NCBI RefSeq assembly: GCF_025370935.1
Contig: NC_133497.1
Span: forward strand, 62,001 to 126,000
Direction: 5' to 3'
Source: Choristoneura fumiferana
Taxonomy: Eukaryota > Arthropoda > Insecta > Lepidoptera > Tortricidae
Length of the DNA: 64,000 nt
The notes below the pieces were generated by a model. That model was given only the letters and a program-made list of their open reading frames with translations. It was not told the origin of the DNA and did not search any database. The position numbers and the translations under genes are program-made. This document shows, one piece after another, positions 10,388-21,948 of the stretch; position 1 is the stretch's first letter, and each line of letters begins with the position of its first letter.

Positions 10388-10667
10388 GTAAGCTCCCCTC
10401 ACAGGGAAAATAAGCATTTTATTGACAGAAGTTTTGTTTATAAAGTTTACCGTTTAGGAACTAGAGCGATCTGAAGTTGATGAGTTCGGTCGGCCATGGG
10501 ATTACTAAGGAACCAGACAATTAAAAAAAATTACGATAAAAAATAACCTATTGGTATCCTATGTTTTTTATTACTTAATCATACAGGATATGCTAGAATA
10601 AGCATCTTTTATTAATTGAAGTTTTTTTATACACTTGTCCATTTGAGAGCTAGAGCAGGGTTTCTTA

Positions 10668-10858
10668 AACTTTGCGCAGTCACGGACCACTTTCACAATT
10701 TAAACAATTCCACAGACCCCTGTCAAAAAAAAATTGTGAAAATTACCTAGTAAATAGGTTTACAGACTGACCCTGACTGATACATACTCTCATCTATGGA
10801 CTTACCTACTGTGGGGCCCCTGACACACATCCTAGGACCCCACTTTAAGAAACCCTGA
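10668..10858. mobile_element. MITE with 'cagggtttcttaaact' terminal repeats
   Basis: It starts 'cagggtttcttaaacttt' and ends with the inverse 'actttaagaaaccctg'. The inside has 'cacggaccactttcac' and 'cccctgacacacatcctagg'. The CAGGG-type ends suggest a non-autonomous hAT relative. It is duplicated in copy C at about 20526-20728. An element of related design is at 27462-27910. Confidence 0.65.
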
Positions 10859-11322
10859 GCTAGAGCAATCCAAAGTTGTAAGTTAGGTCATCCAAATGCT
10901 ATGGGTAGGTTCAATTTCGGTAAGGTTAGGTTTCATCCTGCCTGAAGGGCATTACTAACCAGAATTCGCGGGGGCTTGGTCGAGCCTGTCACGGAAATTA
11001 CTATCAACAAAAAACATATAAGGTCTGAACTCGTGATTTCAGATCACTCTAGTTCCTAAACGGTCTAGTTTATAAAAAGAATTCTATCAATAAGATGCTT
11101 ATTTTAATATTTTCTTTAGTTAAAAAGTCACAAAAATTAAAAAAAAATTCCTTGTCCTAAAATGGGGCCCCTTTTGCTGTACTCTGACCGGGACAGCGCC
11201 ATGCTCGTTGTTGCTTGCGTGCTCATGAGCATATTGCACTGTTCCCCTTCATTTATATTGACTTCAACACATGCCTCAGTTCATTGATGGAAATAACATA
11301 GTTATTAATAAAAAATATACAG

Positions 11323-12292
11323 GGTGGAAAAAATCTATGGGCCCTGGAGGTAACTACTTTAAATCCTTTAGTTAGCGAATTGTACTGAAAGGAAACATTC
11401 CTTTATCTTTAAAATGAAACAAAACTGCATTCAATGATCTCCAAACTTCGCTTGACTCACCCGGGAATCGAACCAACTTAAATTTAAAAAATAAGCATCC
11501 GCTATTTTATTGTATGAATCAATAGGATTATTATTCAGGGTAAAAGTCGTCTAATAAACATTTGGCCTTACATTCATCTGTTGTACAACAGACCATGAAA
11601 TAGAATATTTATTAACATTACCTAGTAGGTACTGTTGACTTGTAACAAGTAAATGATATGTTAGGTATAATTTTCTTATCTGTCTAAAAGCCAAAGACAT
11701 CATAATTATGAAGTACCAGCTTGTACTTTTATTTATCTCTAAAGTACCTTATTGAAGACTGATAAGAAAATTGATAAAATAGTAATAATAATATCTATGC
11801 ATAATTTCTTCTTTGTTGCTACAAGTGAACAGTTACTAGGTAATATTAATAAATATTCTATTTCATGGTATCTTGTACAACAGATGAGAGTTAGGCCAAA
11901 TGTTTATTAGACAAAGTTTATCCTGAATAATAATCCTATCAATTTGAACAATAAAAAAACGTTTTTTTTTTTTATTTTTAGTTGGTTCGATTCCTGGATG
12001 AGACTAGCGAAGTTTAGAAGTCAAAGTCAAATATCTTTATTGAATTTAGGCTATAACAAGCACTTATGAATGTCAAAAAAAATCTTCCACCAGTTCGGAA
12101 AAGCCTCTGTTGAGAAGAGTCTGGCAAGAAACTCAATGAGGTAATTTTTTTTCAAATCTAATTTGATCTTTGAATGCAGTTTTGTTTCATTTTAAAAACA
12201 AAGGAGTTTCCTTTCAGTACAATTTGCTAACTAGGATTTAAGGTAGTTGCTCTCCAGGTCCCATAGATTTTTTCCATCCTGTATATGTTGTA
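11323..12292. mobile_element. Nested foldback element in copy B intron
   Basis: The outer arms of about 130 bp (11323-11455 and 12160-12292) are inverted copies, with 'tgaaaggaaacattcctt' and 'tgaaacaaaactgcattca' facing 'tgaatgcagttttgtttca'. A second inverted pair lies inside (about 11520-11660 and 11820-11950, with 'tgttgtacaacag' and 'attaacattacctagta'). A short repeat with 'gcacttatgaatgtcaaaaa' (12030-12130) is inserted near the right arm. Its relative is at 44490-44625 on the other strand. Copy C retains only the left part (21200-21948). Confidence 0.7.
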
Positions 12293-13651
12293 ATTCACTG
12301 TTAAAGGTCAAATTGTAAAATTCACAACCCTTATGACACACACAGATTTGACAGATAAGAGAGACATAAAAGGAGTCACTTAATTACAAATGTACTAGTT
12401 AATAATGTTTTGCCATTGTTTTTTGTTTTTATCAGAAAAGTTTGTATTTATCTTGCTTTATTAACTAGGTTACTGAAGTTTAGTTCAGCTTATAGCAAGC
12501 AACATTAATTAATACGAACCTGTGTGACAAAAAGTGATAGAAAAACATTACTCACTAGATCTGTGCGGACTTTAAAAAGCGTCATATTATATCAAGGACC
12601 ATGTAGAAGGAGAGTGTAGAGGGAAGGAACACTATCTCTGTGTGCAGAGGAGTCTGATCAATAGGCGCTGCTGTAACAGCAAGGGGGTACAATTTAGAGG
12701 AAGCTTTAGAAATTATGAACTCGGAAAATTACTTAATAATGTTTGAAGAATTGATCTTGGAAAGAAAATAAAAAACTATACCTACTATTAAAATCAAAGA
12801 TAATAATTAACAACTTCAGATAAATATCAACTACCTATACTCTATTTTTTAAACCAAGATACTAAAGTGACAGTATGAAATGACAAATGTAAAAATAATG
12901 TGACCAGCACGATACAAATAGTGCTGCTCTCTCATTTCGGTTTTCGACATTATTGCTAATAATCAGTAAAACATGATATTTTATGGAAACAAAAATAAAA
13001 TTGTACTTATAACGTTTTAAACTTTCGTGATTCTCACTCATAGTCAAAATACCATTACATTTGCCAATCAACAAGGTTGTCAGTCTACTCGTGACCACGG
13101 CAACTGCAACGTTGCCGAAACGTCGAGGTAAATATTACTTGTGTAAAAATAGCGTGATAAGTCCCGTTTATGGTATTTTGACTAAAATTGTACTTTCCAT
13201 AAGCATTACCTTATTCAGAATCTCACATTGTCAGTGCCCTATGTGTGTCAGTAGTCACAGATCTGTTCATATCTTAACATTTTATACGTATAACATAGGT
13301 ACTTACCGAAACTTTTCGGTGATTACCGGTTGTGGCACATCGCTATTTATGAGATGTAAAAAACAGGTAACATATGAAACTTCATTTTCATACTATTTGA
13401 TGTTATTTTTATTCTTTCCATCTATAGTATTTTTATTTGTATTGACTATGTGTAAATAAATGTCTCTCTCTCTCTCTATCGTTTTAGTATCTCGGTTTAA
13501 TAAATAGGGTATAAATAAAGTTTCACTCAAAATTAATGGAAATTAAAATTGACATGGTATTTTACACCCTGTTATTTCTTCATGAACATTTAAAGTTGCA
13601 AATAACTCTAGATAAAACTTGTTTTACATAAAAACTTAATTTCTGTTTCAG

Positions 13652-15348
13652 CAGACAGAGCAGAGCCGACCACGGTGAAGCAGGAGTGCAGTGACGCTGC
13701 GGCTGACGGCTCGGAAGAGTCCTGCGCCAGCAGCGAGTGTTCGGGAGAGTACCTCAAGGAGGAGCCTGCAGATACTGCCGGCTGCGACGCAGAGCTTCTT
13801 ATGAGTATGGTCAGGCCTTGTACCGTCCGCCTCTCGCGCGCCCTCGTGCACGAGTACTGTGCCAGCACGCCGCGCGCCGCACCGCGCCATGACGCCCGCG
13901 AACCTGGCTCCGCCACTCGAACAAGTCCAATGCGCCAGAAAGTTCACGCGCAGGAACAAATGTTGGCATGTGACAGTTGCAGCGCACAGTACACACAAAA
14001 AAATAAACTAATTAGACATTTGAGAAGTTGCTCGAGCCGTATTTGGCAAGGATCTAAAAAACCCGTGCTCTGTAGAAATACCACAAAAGAAAAGTCATTC
14101 TCTTGCAATCAATGTACAGAACAGTTTCTGTCTAAAGCTCGCTTAGCTGTACACAGACGAGCGTGCCCCCGAGGGACGGGCCCTCCACCTAACAGGTGCG
14201 ACGCTTGCGCGGGACAAGCACGACCAGCACGAGGCAAGCTCATCCACATTCCTTGCGCAGAGAAAAAAACTCTCTCTTGTGACACTTGCGGGAAGAAATA
14301 TGCTGAAAAATATTACTTCGCTGCTGATATACAACCAGCAAAGGAGCAACTTTATAAATGCGATGTTTGTGCAAAACAGTTTTCGCGAAAATGTTATTTG
14401 GCCGTGCATAAGAAGACACACACAACAGGCAGCTCTTACTGCTGCGATACTTGTAGCAAAACATACAGAAAGAAGTCACAGTTAATTATCCACATTCGCA
14501 GTCACACAGGGGAGCGACCTTACCGCTGCGATGTCTGTCAAAAGCATTTTAGGAATTCGTCAAACCTATATATTCATAAACTCGTCCACTCGGGGGAGCG
14601 ACGTTACAGGTGCGATGTCTGTCAGATGCGTTTCAACAATAGACGTATTTTAATGAGACACAAAGAAACGCACAAGACTGACGCGATGAGAAAAGGTTAT
14701 TGCTGCGATATTTGTAACAAAAAATTTAGAGACAAGTATGACTTAATTATGCACATTCGCGGTCACACGGGAGAGAAGCCTTACAGCTGTGATGTCTGCC
14801 AGAAAGGGTTTCAGAAATTATCTTTTCTTTCTGATCATAAACGCACCCACACGGGGGAGAAGCCTTACAGCTGCGATGTCTGTCAGAAGCAGTTTTCGTG
14901 CACTTCAAACTTGTCTCGTCATAAACGCATCCACACAGGCGAGAAGCCTCACTGCTGTGATGTCTGTCAGAAGCAGTTTACACTCTTTTCAGGCTTGTCT
15001 CGTCATAAACGCACCCACACAGGCGAGAAGCCTCACTGCTGTGATGTCTGTCAGAAGCAGTTTACACTCTTTTCAGGCTTGTCTCGTCATAAACGCACCC
15101 ACACAGGCGAGAAGCCTTACTGCTGTGATGTCTGTCAGAAGCAGTTTTCGTCCACTTGTAACTTGTCTCGCCATAAGCGCACCCACACGGGGGAGAAGCC
15201 TTACTGCTCTGATGTCACGGCGGCAACACTCCACTGCTGCAATGTCTGTCAGAAGCAGTTTTCAGACCGTTGGTGCTTAACTTATCATAAACGCATCCAC
15301 ACGGGGAACGACCTTACAGCTGCGAAGTCTGTCAGAAGCGGTTCTTGA
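13652..15348 (+). CDS. C2H2 zinc-finger protein, copy B, exon 2
   Basis: This is the main exon of copy B, joined in phase 1 to 10258-10387. After 'DRAEPTTVKQECSDAAADG' it has the same acidic head and 'RPCTVRLSRALVHEY' motif as copy A. Two C2HC fingers follow, then degenerate fingers, then about eleven C2H2 fingers with HTGEKP linkers. Several finger types here are absent from copy A (NSSNLYIH, NNRRILMRH, RDKYDLIMH, TLFSGLSRH twice in a row). The frame runs into the one-base deletion at about 15303 and stops at TGA 15346-15348. The predicted protein is 608 residues. It may be a functional short protein or the 5' part of a decaying gene. The shared damage with copy A argues the deletion is not a sequencing slip. 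Confidence 0.8.
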
Positions 15349-17017
15349 AGAAAAGTAGTTTAATTAGACACAAGGAAACGCACAAGACTGACGCAATGAA
15401 AAGAGGTTATTTGTGCGATATTTGTAACAAAAAATGCAGAGACAAGTCTAAGTTAATTATCCACATTCGCAGTCACACGGGGGACAAGCCTTTCTGCTGT
15501 GATGTCTGTCAGAAGCGGTTCGCGGATAAATATCACTTAATGTCCACAAACGGATCCACACGGGGGAGAAGCCTTACTGCTGTGATGTCTGTCAGAAGCG
15601 GTTCGCGGTTAAACGACACCTTAATGTCCACAAACGGATCCACACGGGGGAGAAGCCTTACTGCTGTGATGTCTGTCAGAAGCGGTTCGCGGAGAAATAT
15701 CAGCTTAATGTCCACAAACGGATCCACACGGAGGAGAAACCCTACCAGTGCAACGTCTGTCAGAAGCGGTTCTCGTCGATAAGTAATTTAGCTAGACACA
15801 AAGAAACGCACAAGACTGACACGATGAAAAAAGGTTATTTGTGCGATACTTGTAACAAAAAATGGAGAGACAAGTCTGCGTTAATTATCCACATTCGCAG
15901 TCACACGGGGGAGAAGCCTTACCGCTGTGATGTCTGTCAGAAGCAGTTTTCGTCCACTTCAAACTTGTCTTGGCATAAACGCAACCACACGGGGGAGAAG
16001 CCTTACTGCTGTGATGTCTGTCAGAAGCGGTTCGCGGAGAAATATCTCCTTAATGTCCACAAACGGATCCACACGGGGGAGAAACCCTACCAGTGCAACG
16101 TCTGTCAGAAGCGGTTCTCGTCGATAAGTAATTTAGCTAGACACAAAGAAACGCACAAGACTGACACGATGAAAAAAGGTTATTTGTGCGATACTTGTAA
16201 CAAAAAGTGGAGAGACAAGTCTGCGTTAATTATCCACATTCGCAGTCACACGGGGGAGAAGCCTTACCGCTGTGATGTCTGTCAGAAGCAGTTTTCGTCC
16301 ACTTCAAACTTGTCTTGTCATAAACGCAAGCACACGGGGGAGAAGCCTTACCGCTGTGATGTCTGTCAGAAGCAGTTTTCGTCCACTTCAAACTTGTCTT
16401 ATCATAAACGCAACCACACGGGGAAGAAGCCTTACTGCTGTGATGTCTGTCGGAAGCGGTTCGCGTATAAACAAGTTCTTAATATCCACAAACTGATCCA
16501 CACGGGGGAGAAGCTGCGATATCTGCCATAAGTGCTTTGCGTTAAATAAATATCTTACCGTCCACAAACGATTCACACGGGGAGAAGCCTTACTGCTGTG
16601 ATGTCTGTCGGAAGCGGTTCGCGTATAAACAAGTTCTTAATATCCACAAACTGATCCACACGGGGGAGAAGCTGCGATATCTGCCATAAGTGCTTTGCGT
16701 TAAATAAATATCTTACCGTCCACAAAACGATTCATAAGGGGGAGCGTTACTGCTGCGATGTCTGTCAGAATCAGTTTAAGCACAAACTTGCTATTATAAA
16801 ACACTTTAAGCAGACACTTTGCGAATTCTGTAAGCAACAATTCGGTTGCCGTGGCTCTTTAGATATACACAAACGGACGGAGCACGCGGGGGCGTCCTTT
16901 CTTTGTGCTGTTTGCAAGAAACAGTTTGCGAGTAAGCAGCTGCTGACGCGGCACGCGGCGGTCCACGTGTGGCTGCCGTCGGGCGCCGAGTGGGAGGTGG
17001 GGGGGGGAGCTTCATAG
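15349..17017 (+). pseudogene. Copy B, degraded 3' part of the finger array
   Basis: Fingers continue in at least three frames. After the shift near 15303 they lie in the frame of 15345-15540. A missing A in 'tatcacttaatg' (about 15538) moves them to the frame of 15824-16531. An 8-base loss after 'gagaag' (about 16513) then ends that frame. The last 158 bp are tandemly duplicated (16431 against 16589), repeating the same 8-base loss, and one more G is missing near 16580. The terminal cassette (to 17017) is open and ends GGGAS-stop, closer to copy C than copy A is. The array is a fossil unless alternative starts are used. Confidence 0.75.
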
Positions 17018-17094
17018 TTGCTGAACCTGACATTTCATTGTCATTGGTACTCAGTATGCTTGGTCTACAGAAGCAGTCTAATAGTAATAATAAG

Positions 17095-17512
17095 GCCGAG
17101 ATGGACAAACTCAGCAAGTACCTTGATTTGACTCACGAGGTGACTGCTATGTGGGATGTGGACTCGACGATCATTGTCCCGATAGTTGTTTCGGCAAACG
17201 GTCTAATAGCGAAGAGTATCGAGTCTCGACCAACACCTCTTGAGGCTCTCGCGATGGCTGGCTCAAGGGCCAGATACAGACGGCGGTACTTCGGGACACG
17301 GCACGCATCGTCCGGAGGTGCCTCCCTCTGCGGCCCTGACCACCGGTAGCTTGTGCCCCGTGCCCTGCCCCGCTATCGGCGGCAAACTTGGTTAGGCTTT
17401 TATAATATTTTTTAATTTGTTTGTACTTTTTGTATTTTACTTTTTATGAGTATTATAAAAACCTAAACTAAGAAAGAAAATAAATAAAGAGACTAATAAT
17501 AATAATAGTACA
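17095..17512 (+). mobile_element. LINE 3' fragment (copy B)
   Basis: It is the sister of 7588-8004, with the same end 'MDKLSKYLDLTHEVTAMW' and the same position after the zinc-finger stop. It differs by a handful of bases. Its sharing by copies A and B shows it was inserted before they separated. Confidence 0.8.
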
Positions 17513-18991
17513 TTGTTGTAGAAGCTCGAAAGTAAGCAATAGATGAACGAGTTAGTTTGAAGGCCGGCCCGAAGGGGAGGCCTTCGATAATACGAGTTCA
17601 TCTATTGCACTTTCGGCCGAGGCTAAACGTTGTGCTTTTCACGATCACTGCGAGGAAATAAAAAATATTTATTACAAAACAAACAATAAGAATCTAGTGG
17701 TTGTGTTACGTACGCTACGTGCCTACGGATCTCTAACCTAGCGGCATCGTAATCCAACTGAATATGCTGCCTCTGCGCTGACTTTGCTCACGTACGGCTC
17801 CGTGCGTGACTGAATGCGTGAGGCGCTGACCACGTTCCATGCAGCAGCGCCGAACATGAACCTCCGCGAGTCAGTCAATTGCTAGCATCGCATTGGCTCA
17901 GGCTCTTAGGTTAAGTTAGGCTTAAGAACTTTTTAATGTAATTTATTATTAAGTAAATTAATTCCATTTAATTGGGTTTTTGGACTCTTTGCCTGCAACC
18001 TCCATATTTACTGCGTTTCTTCCGCCGCCGTGTGACCGTATTTATATTTTGCTGACTAGCTTATGCCCGCGACTTCGTCTGCGCGAATCTAGGTTATCGC
18101 GCGGTGGCGCCCTCTACCGGAATAAAAGGTATCCTATGTTGATCCTTGGGGTTCAAAAAAACCCTTATAGTTTCGCCATGTCTGCCTGTCTGTCTATATC
18201 TTTATATCAAATTTCATCAAAATCGGTTCAGTGGTTTCGACGTGAAAGCGTAACAGACAGACAGACAGTTACTTTCGCATTTATACTATTATAAGTAGGG
18301 ATAGTAGAGATAGAAGATTTAATTTGTAAGTAACAATTTTCATTTTTTTTTTCAATGTAATTTTCTATAAATAGACTAGGGATGTCACGAATGTCATTTC
18401 TACCACATTCGCGAATGCGGATGCGAATATTTAGGACGCGAATGTGTCAAAAAAGGCTTGGGCTTGTGAAGGTCCGCCCGGATTGCTACCACCATCTTGC
18501 TCGCTAATCCTGCCGTGAAACAGCAGTGCTTGCACTGTTGTGTTTCGGCGTGGAGACTAAGACAGCCGGTGAAATTACTGGCACTTGAGGTATCCCATGT
18601 TAGGCCTCTAGGTTGGCGACGCATCTACAATCCCCCTGGTGTTGCAGATGTCTATGGGCGGTAGTGATCTCTTACCATCAGGAGAACCACTTGCTCGTTT
18701 GCCATCCAGTCCAATAATAATAAAAATAAAATTAACTACCTTAATATTTGTATTTAGGTCCAAATTTCATGACTCAAAACCAGCGGTTGTTATTAAGTAT
18801 CCCGTGGGAATATCGGGATAAAATGTCGCGATGTGTTATTTCAGACGTCCAGCTATAGTTTGGCTAATGAAAGCTATTATTTGCGTGGCAACATTATTCG
18901 AATGTCAAGGGCAAACAGACCAAAGAGTATAAAGAAAACAGACACTTGAGCTTGCACTATTATCTATTCTGTGACTTGTTGAGTTTAGGTA

Positions 18992-19131
18992 GTATAGTCT
19001 GTCAAAAAAGAGAAGAAATTAAAAAGTGGCAACACTGTAGTGTCCTCCCTTTTTGGTTTGACAGGGTTTGAAAGGGATAACACTACAGTGTTGCCACTTT
19101 TTAATTTCTTCTCTTTTTTGACAGACTATAC
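18992..19131. mobile_element. Intact palindromic MITE, 140 bp
   Basis: Both arms of about 55 bp start 'gtatagtctgtcaaaaaaga' and end in the reverse complement, nearly base for base, around a short centre 'ccctttttggtttgacaggg'. No open frame is present. Confidence 0.75.
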
Positions 19132-19401
19132 GGTCTCCGTGAGTTAAAATAAAGTTTTTTGGAAATTTACTGCTGAAAAATGGGCGAAACAATTAAAAGT
19201 GATCAATCAAGAATTCATCCCTATCCCGTGGGAATATCGGGATAAAAAGTAGCCTATGTCCGTCTCCGGGTTCTAATCTACCTCCCCACCTATTTTCAGC
19301 CAAATCGGTACAGCCGTTCTTGAGTTATAAATAGTGTAACTAGCACGACTTTCTTTTATTTATATTACTTGGATTGTGGTTATATCCCGCGCCACGCTCA
19401 G

Positions 19402-19672
19402 CAGGGCTACTACGAAACTCGAAGTTCGTATCGCACCCTCCCTCTCTCTACGTAGTTTATGTTATTAAGAAGAAATATTCATGTCACTCATATTGGTTTG
19501 ATGTTATTGTTTGTGAGAAATAGAGTTGAGCTCTATATAAAATTAGTCTTCGGAATATTTGTGCCTTTTATTTCACAGTATCGTACCGTCCCTCTCGCTT
19601 TCGTATTAAATAGTATAAGTGTCAGAGGGATCGCACGACACGAACTTTGAGTTTCGTAGTAGCCCTGCGCCC
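19402..19672. mobile_element. Palindromic MITE with internal insertion
   Basis: The ends 'cagggctactacgaaactcg' and 'gagtttcgtagtagccctg' are intact inverted repeats. The centre carries about 115 bp of foreign sequence (about 19455-19580), flanked by truncated copies of the 'tccctctcgc' core. The sister at 9668-9783 lacks the insertion, so it postdates the spacer duplication or was lost there. Confidence 0.6.
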
Positions 19673-20133
19673 TGCAGATGAAGGATTATAAAAAAGTCAA
19701 ATACCACGATGACTGTATTAAAGTATGTAAGCTGTATTGGTTAAATGTGGTTTAAAGTGGGTTCAAACCCGAAACCTTTGAGTATTTATCTAGATATAAA
19801 TACTCAAAGCCCGAAACCAATGCCAAAAATTATTTATCTGTGACATATGTCAGTGTCAGCTGTCATGTCATGTCACATTTCGCGTTTTGCTATTTCGGTC
19901 GGTTCGGTACTTTCATTGCTTGTTTGCTTTAACTTGGTTATCATTGTACTTACTTCTTGTTACTCAGTAACAGGCTGAAAAGCTCTCAGAAGAGAAATAA
20001 GTACTTTTGAACTCGTCAACTGTAACCCGACAACGAATGGTCATCATATGATAACTGCCTCGTACTCAAACAAGCTATCTGCCAGCAGAGTGTGTTTGTG
20101 TTGTGTGTGTGTGTGACGCATGGCTGGCGCGTA

Positions 20134-20263
20134 ATGGAGCTATGCACGGCGATGAAGCCGTCGGCGGAAGGCGCGGAGCCCGAGGTCAAGCAGGAGGCGC
20201 CGCCGCCGCCCGCCGTGAAGCAGGAGCGCCGCGACGACGCCGACGACACCGCAGCGCCGACAG
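20134..20263 (+). CDS. C2H2 zinc-finger protein, copy C, exon 1
   Basis: It is almost identical to copy B exon 1 (isoleucine 7 becomes methionine) and has the same length, phase and GTAAGC donor (20264). The usual partner exon start is deleted in this copy. The acceptor-like sites before the surviving array ('tattttag' at 21855, 'gaatttag' at 21921, 'attacaag' at 21932) do not give a continuous frame from this exon. The exon may be orphaned or spliced to something not recognised. Confidence 0.65.
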
Positions 20264-21948
20264 GTAAGCTCACAGGGAAAATAAGCATTTTATTGACAGA
20301 AGTTCAGTTTATAAAGTTGACCGTTTAGGAACTAGAGCGATCTGAAGTTGATGAGTTCGGTCGGCCATGGGATTACTAAGGAACCAGACAATTAAAAAAA
20401 ATTACGATAAAAAATAACCTATTGGTATCCTATGTTTTTTATAACAATCATACAGGATATGCTAGAATAAGCATCTTTTATTAATTGAAGTTTTTTTATA
20501 CACTTGTCCATTTGAGAGCTAGAGCAGGGTTTCTTAAACTTTGCGCAGTCACGGACCACTTTCACAATTTAAACAATTCCACAGACCCCTGTCAAAAAAA
20601 AATTCTGGAAATTTCCTAGTAAATAGGTTTACAGACTGACCCTGACTGATACATACTCTCATCTATGGACTTACCTACTGTGGGGCCCCTGACACACATC
20701 CTAGGACCCCACTTTAAGAAACCCTGAGCTAGAGCAATCCAAAGTTGTAAGTTAGGTCATCCAAATGCTATGGGTAGGTTCAATTTCGGTAAGGTTAGGT
20801 TTCATCCTGCCTGAAGGGCATTACTAACCAGAATTCGCGGGGGCTTGGTCGAGCCTATCACGGAAATTACTATCAACCAAAAACATACCTAGATAAGGTC
20901 TGAACTCGCAATTTCAGATCGCTCTAGTTCCTAAACTGTCTAGTTTATAAAAAGACTTCTATCAATAAAATATGCTTATTTTAATATTTTCTTTAGTTAA
21001 AAAGTCACAAAAATTAAAAAAAAAATTCCTTGTCCTAAAATGGGGCCCCTTTTGCTATACTCTGACCGGGACAGCGCCATGCTCGTTGTTGCTTGCGTGC
21101 TCATGAGCATATTGCACTGTTCCCCTTCATTTATGTTGACTTCAACACATGCCTCAGTTCATTGATGGAAATAACATAGTTATTAATAAAAATATACAGG
21201 GTGGAAAAAATCTATGGGCCCTGGAGGTAACTACTTTAAATCCTTTAGTTAGCGAATTGTACTGAAAGGAAACATTCCTTTATCTTTAAAATGAAACAAA
21301 ACTGCATTCAATGATCTCCAAACTTCGCTTGACTCACCCGGGAATCGAACCAACTTAAATTTAAAAAATAAGCATCCGCTATTTTATTATATGAATCAAT
21401 AGGATTATTATTCAGGGTAAAAGTCGTCTAATAAACATTTGGCCTTACATTCATCTGTTGTACAACAAACCATGAAATAGAATATTTATTAACATTACCT
21501 AGTAGGTACTGTTGACTTGTAACAAGTAAATGATATGTTAGGTATAATTTTCTTATCTGTCTAACAGCCAAAGACATCATACTTATGAAGAACCAGCTTG
21601 TACTTTTATTTATCTCTAAAGTACCTTATTGAAGACTGATAAGAAAATTGATAAAATAGTAATAATAATATCTATGCATAATTTCTTCTTTGTTGCTACA
21701 AGTGAACAGTTACTAGGTAATATTAATAAATATTATATTTCATGGTATCTTGTACAACAGATGAGAGTTAGGCCAAATGTTTATTAGACAAATTTTATCC
21801 TGAATAATAATCCTATCAATTTGAATAATAAAAAAGTTTTTTTTTTTTATTTTAGTTGGTTCGATTCCTGGATGAGACTAGCGAAGTTTAGAAGTCAGTC
21901 AAATATCTTTATTGAATTTAGGCTATTACAAGCACTTATGAATGTCAA
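20264..21948 (+). other. Copy C intron remnant
   Basis: It is collinear with 10388-12078 of copy B, including the MITE and the left part of the foldback element. It is then cut at 'cttatgaatgtcaaaaa' and joined to the middle of exon 2 (copy B equivalent 14578). The junction shares only three A bases, as in end-joining deletions. Confidence 0.75.

Larger units (their letters stand above)
10388..13651 (+). other. Copy B intron 1 (3.26 kb), filled with repeats
   Basis: It is bounded by GTAAGC and 'ctgtttcag'. Inside are a MITE (10668-10858), a nested foldback element (11323-12292), AT-rich sequence without visible features (12293-13000), and a repeat with 'acgtcgaggtaaatattac' (13010-13185) that also occurs at 36480-36620 and 37280-37345. 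A (CT)n run lies at about 13461-13478. The 3' acceptor is a tandem cag-cag, so AG may be used at 13651 or 13654. The two choices differ by one alanine and keep the frame. Confidence 0.7.
17513..19990. repeat. B-C spacer, duplicate of the A-B spacer
   Basis: The spacer matches 8005-10120 in order: hairpin (17527-17626), RTE repeat (18050-18305), 'cttaccatcagga' repeat (18440-18735, with about 60 bp more than the A-B copy), MITE (18992-19131), and 'ctactacgaaactcg' MITE (19402-19672). About 200 bp after 19131 ('cggtctccgtgagttaaaat' onward) is missing from the A-B spacer. No gene is visible. Confidence 0.75.

Noticed and set aside
12862..13459. Short frames in the copy B intron (78 and 132 codons)
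   Set aside because: They overlap an interspersed repeat found elsewhere in the window and lack domain or splice support.
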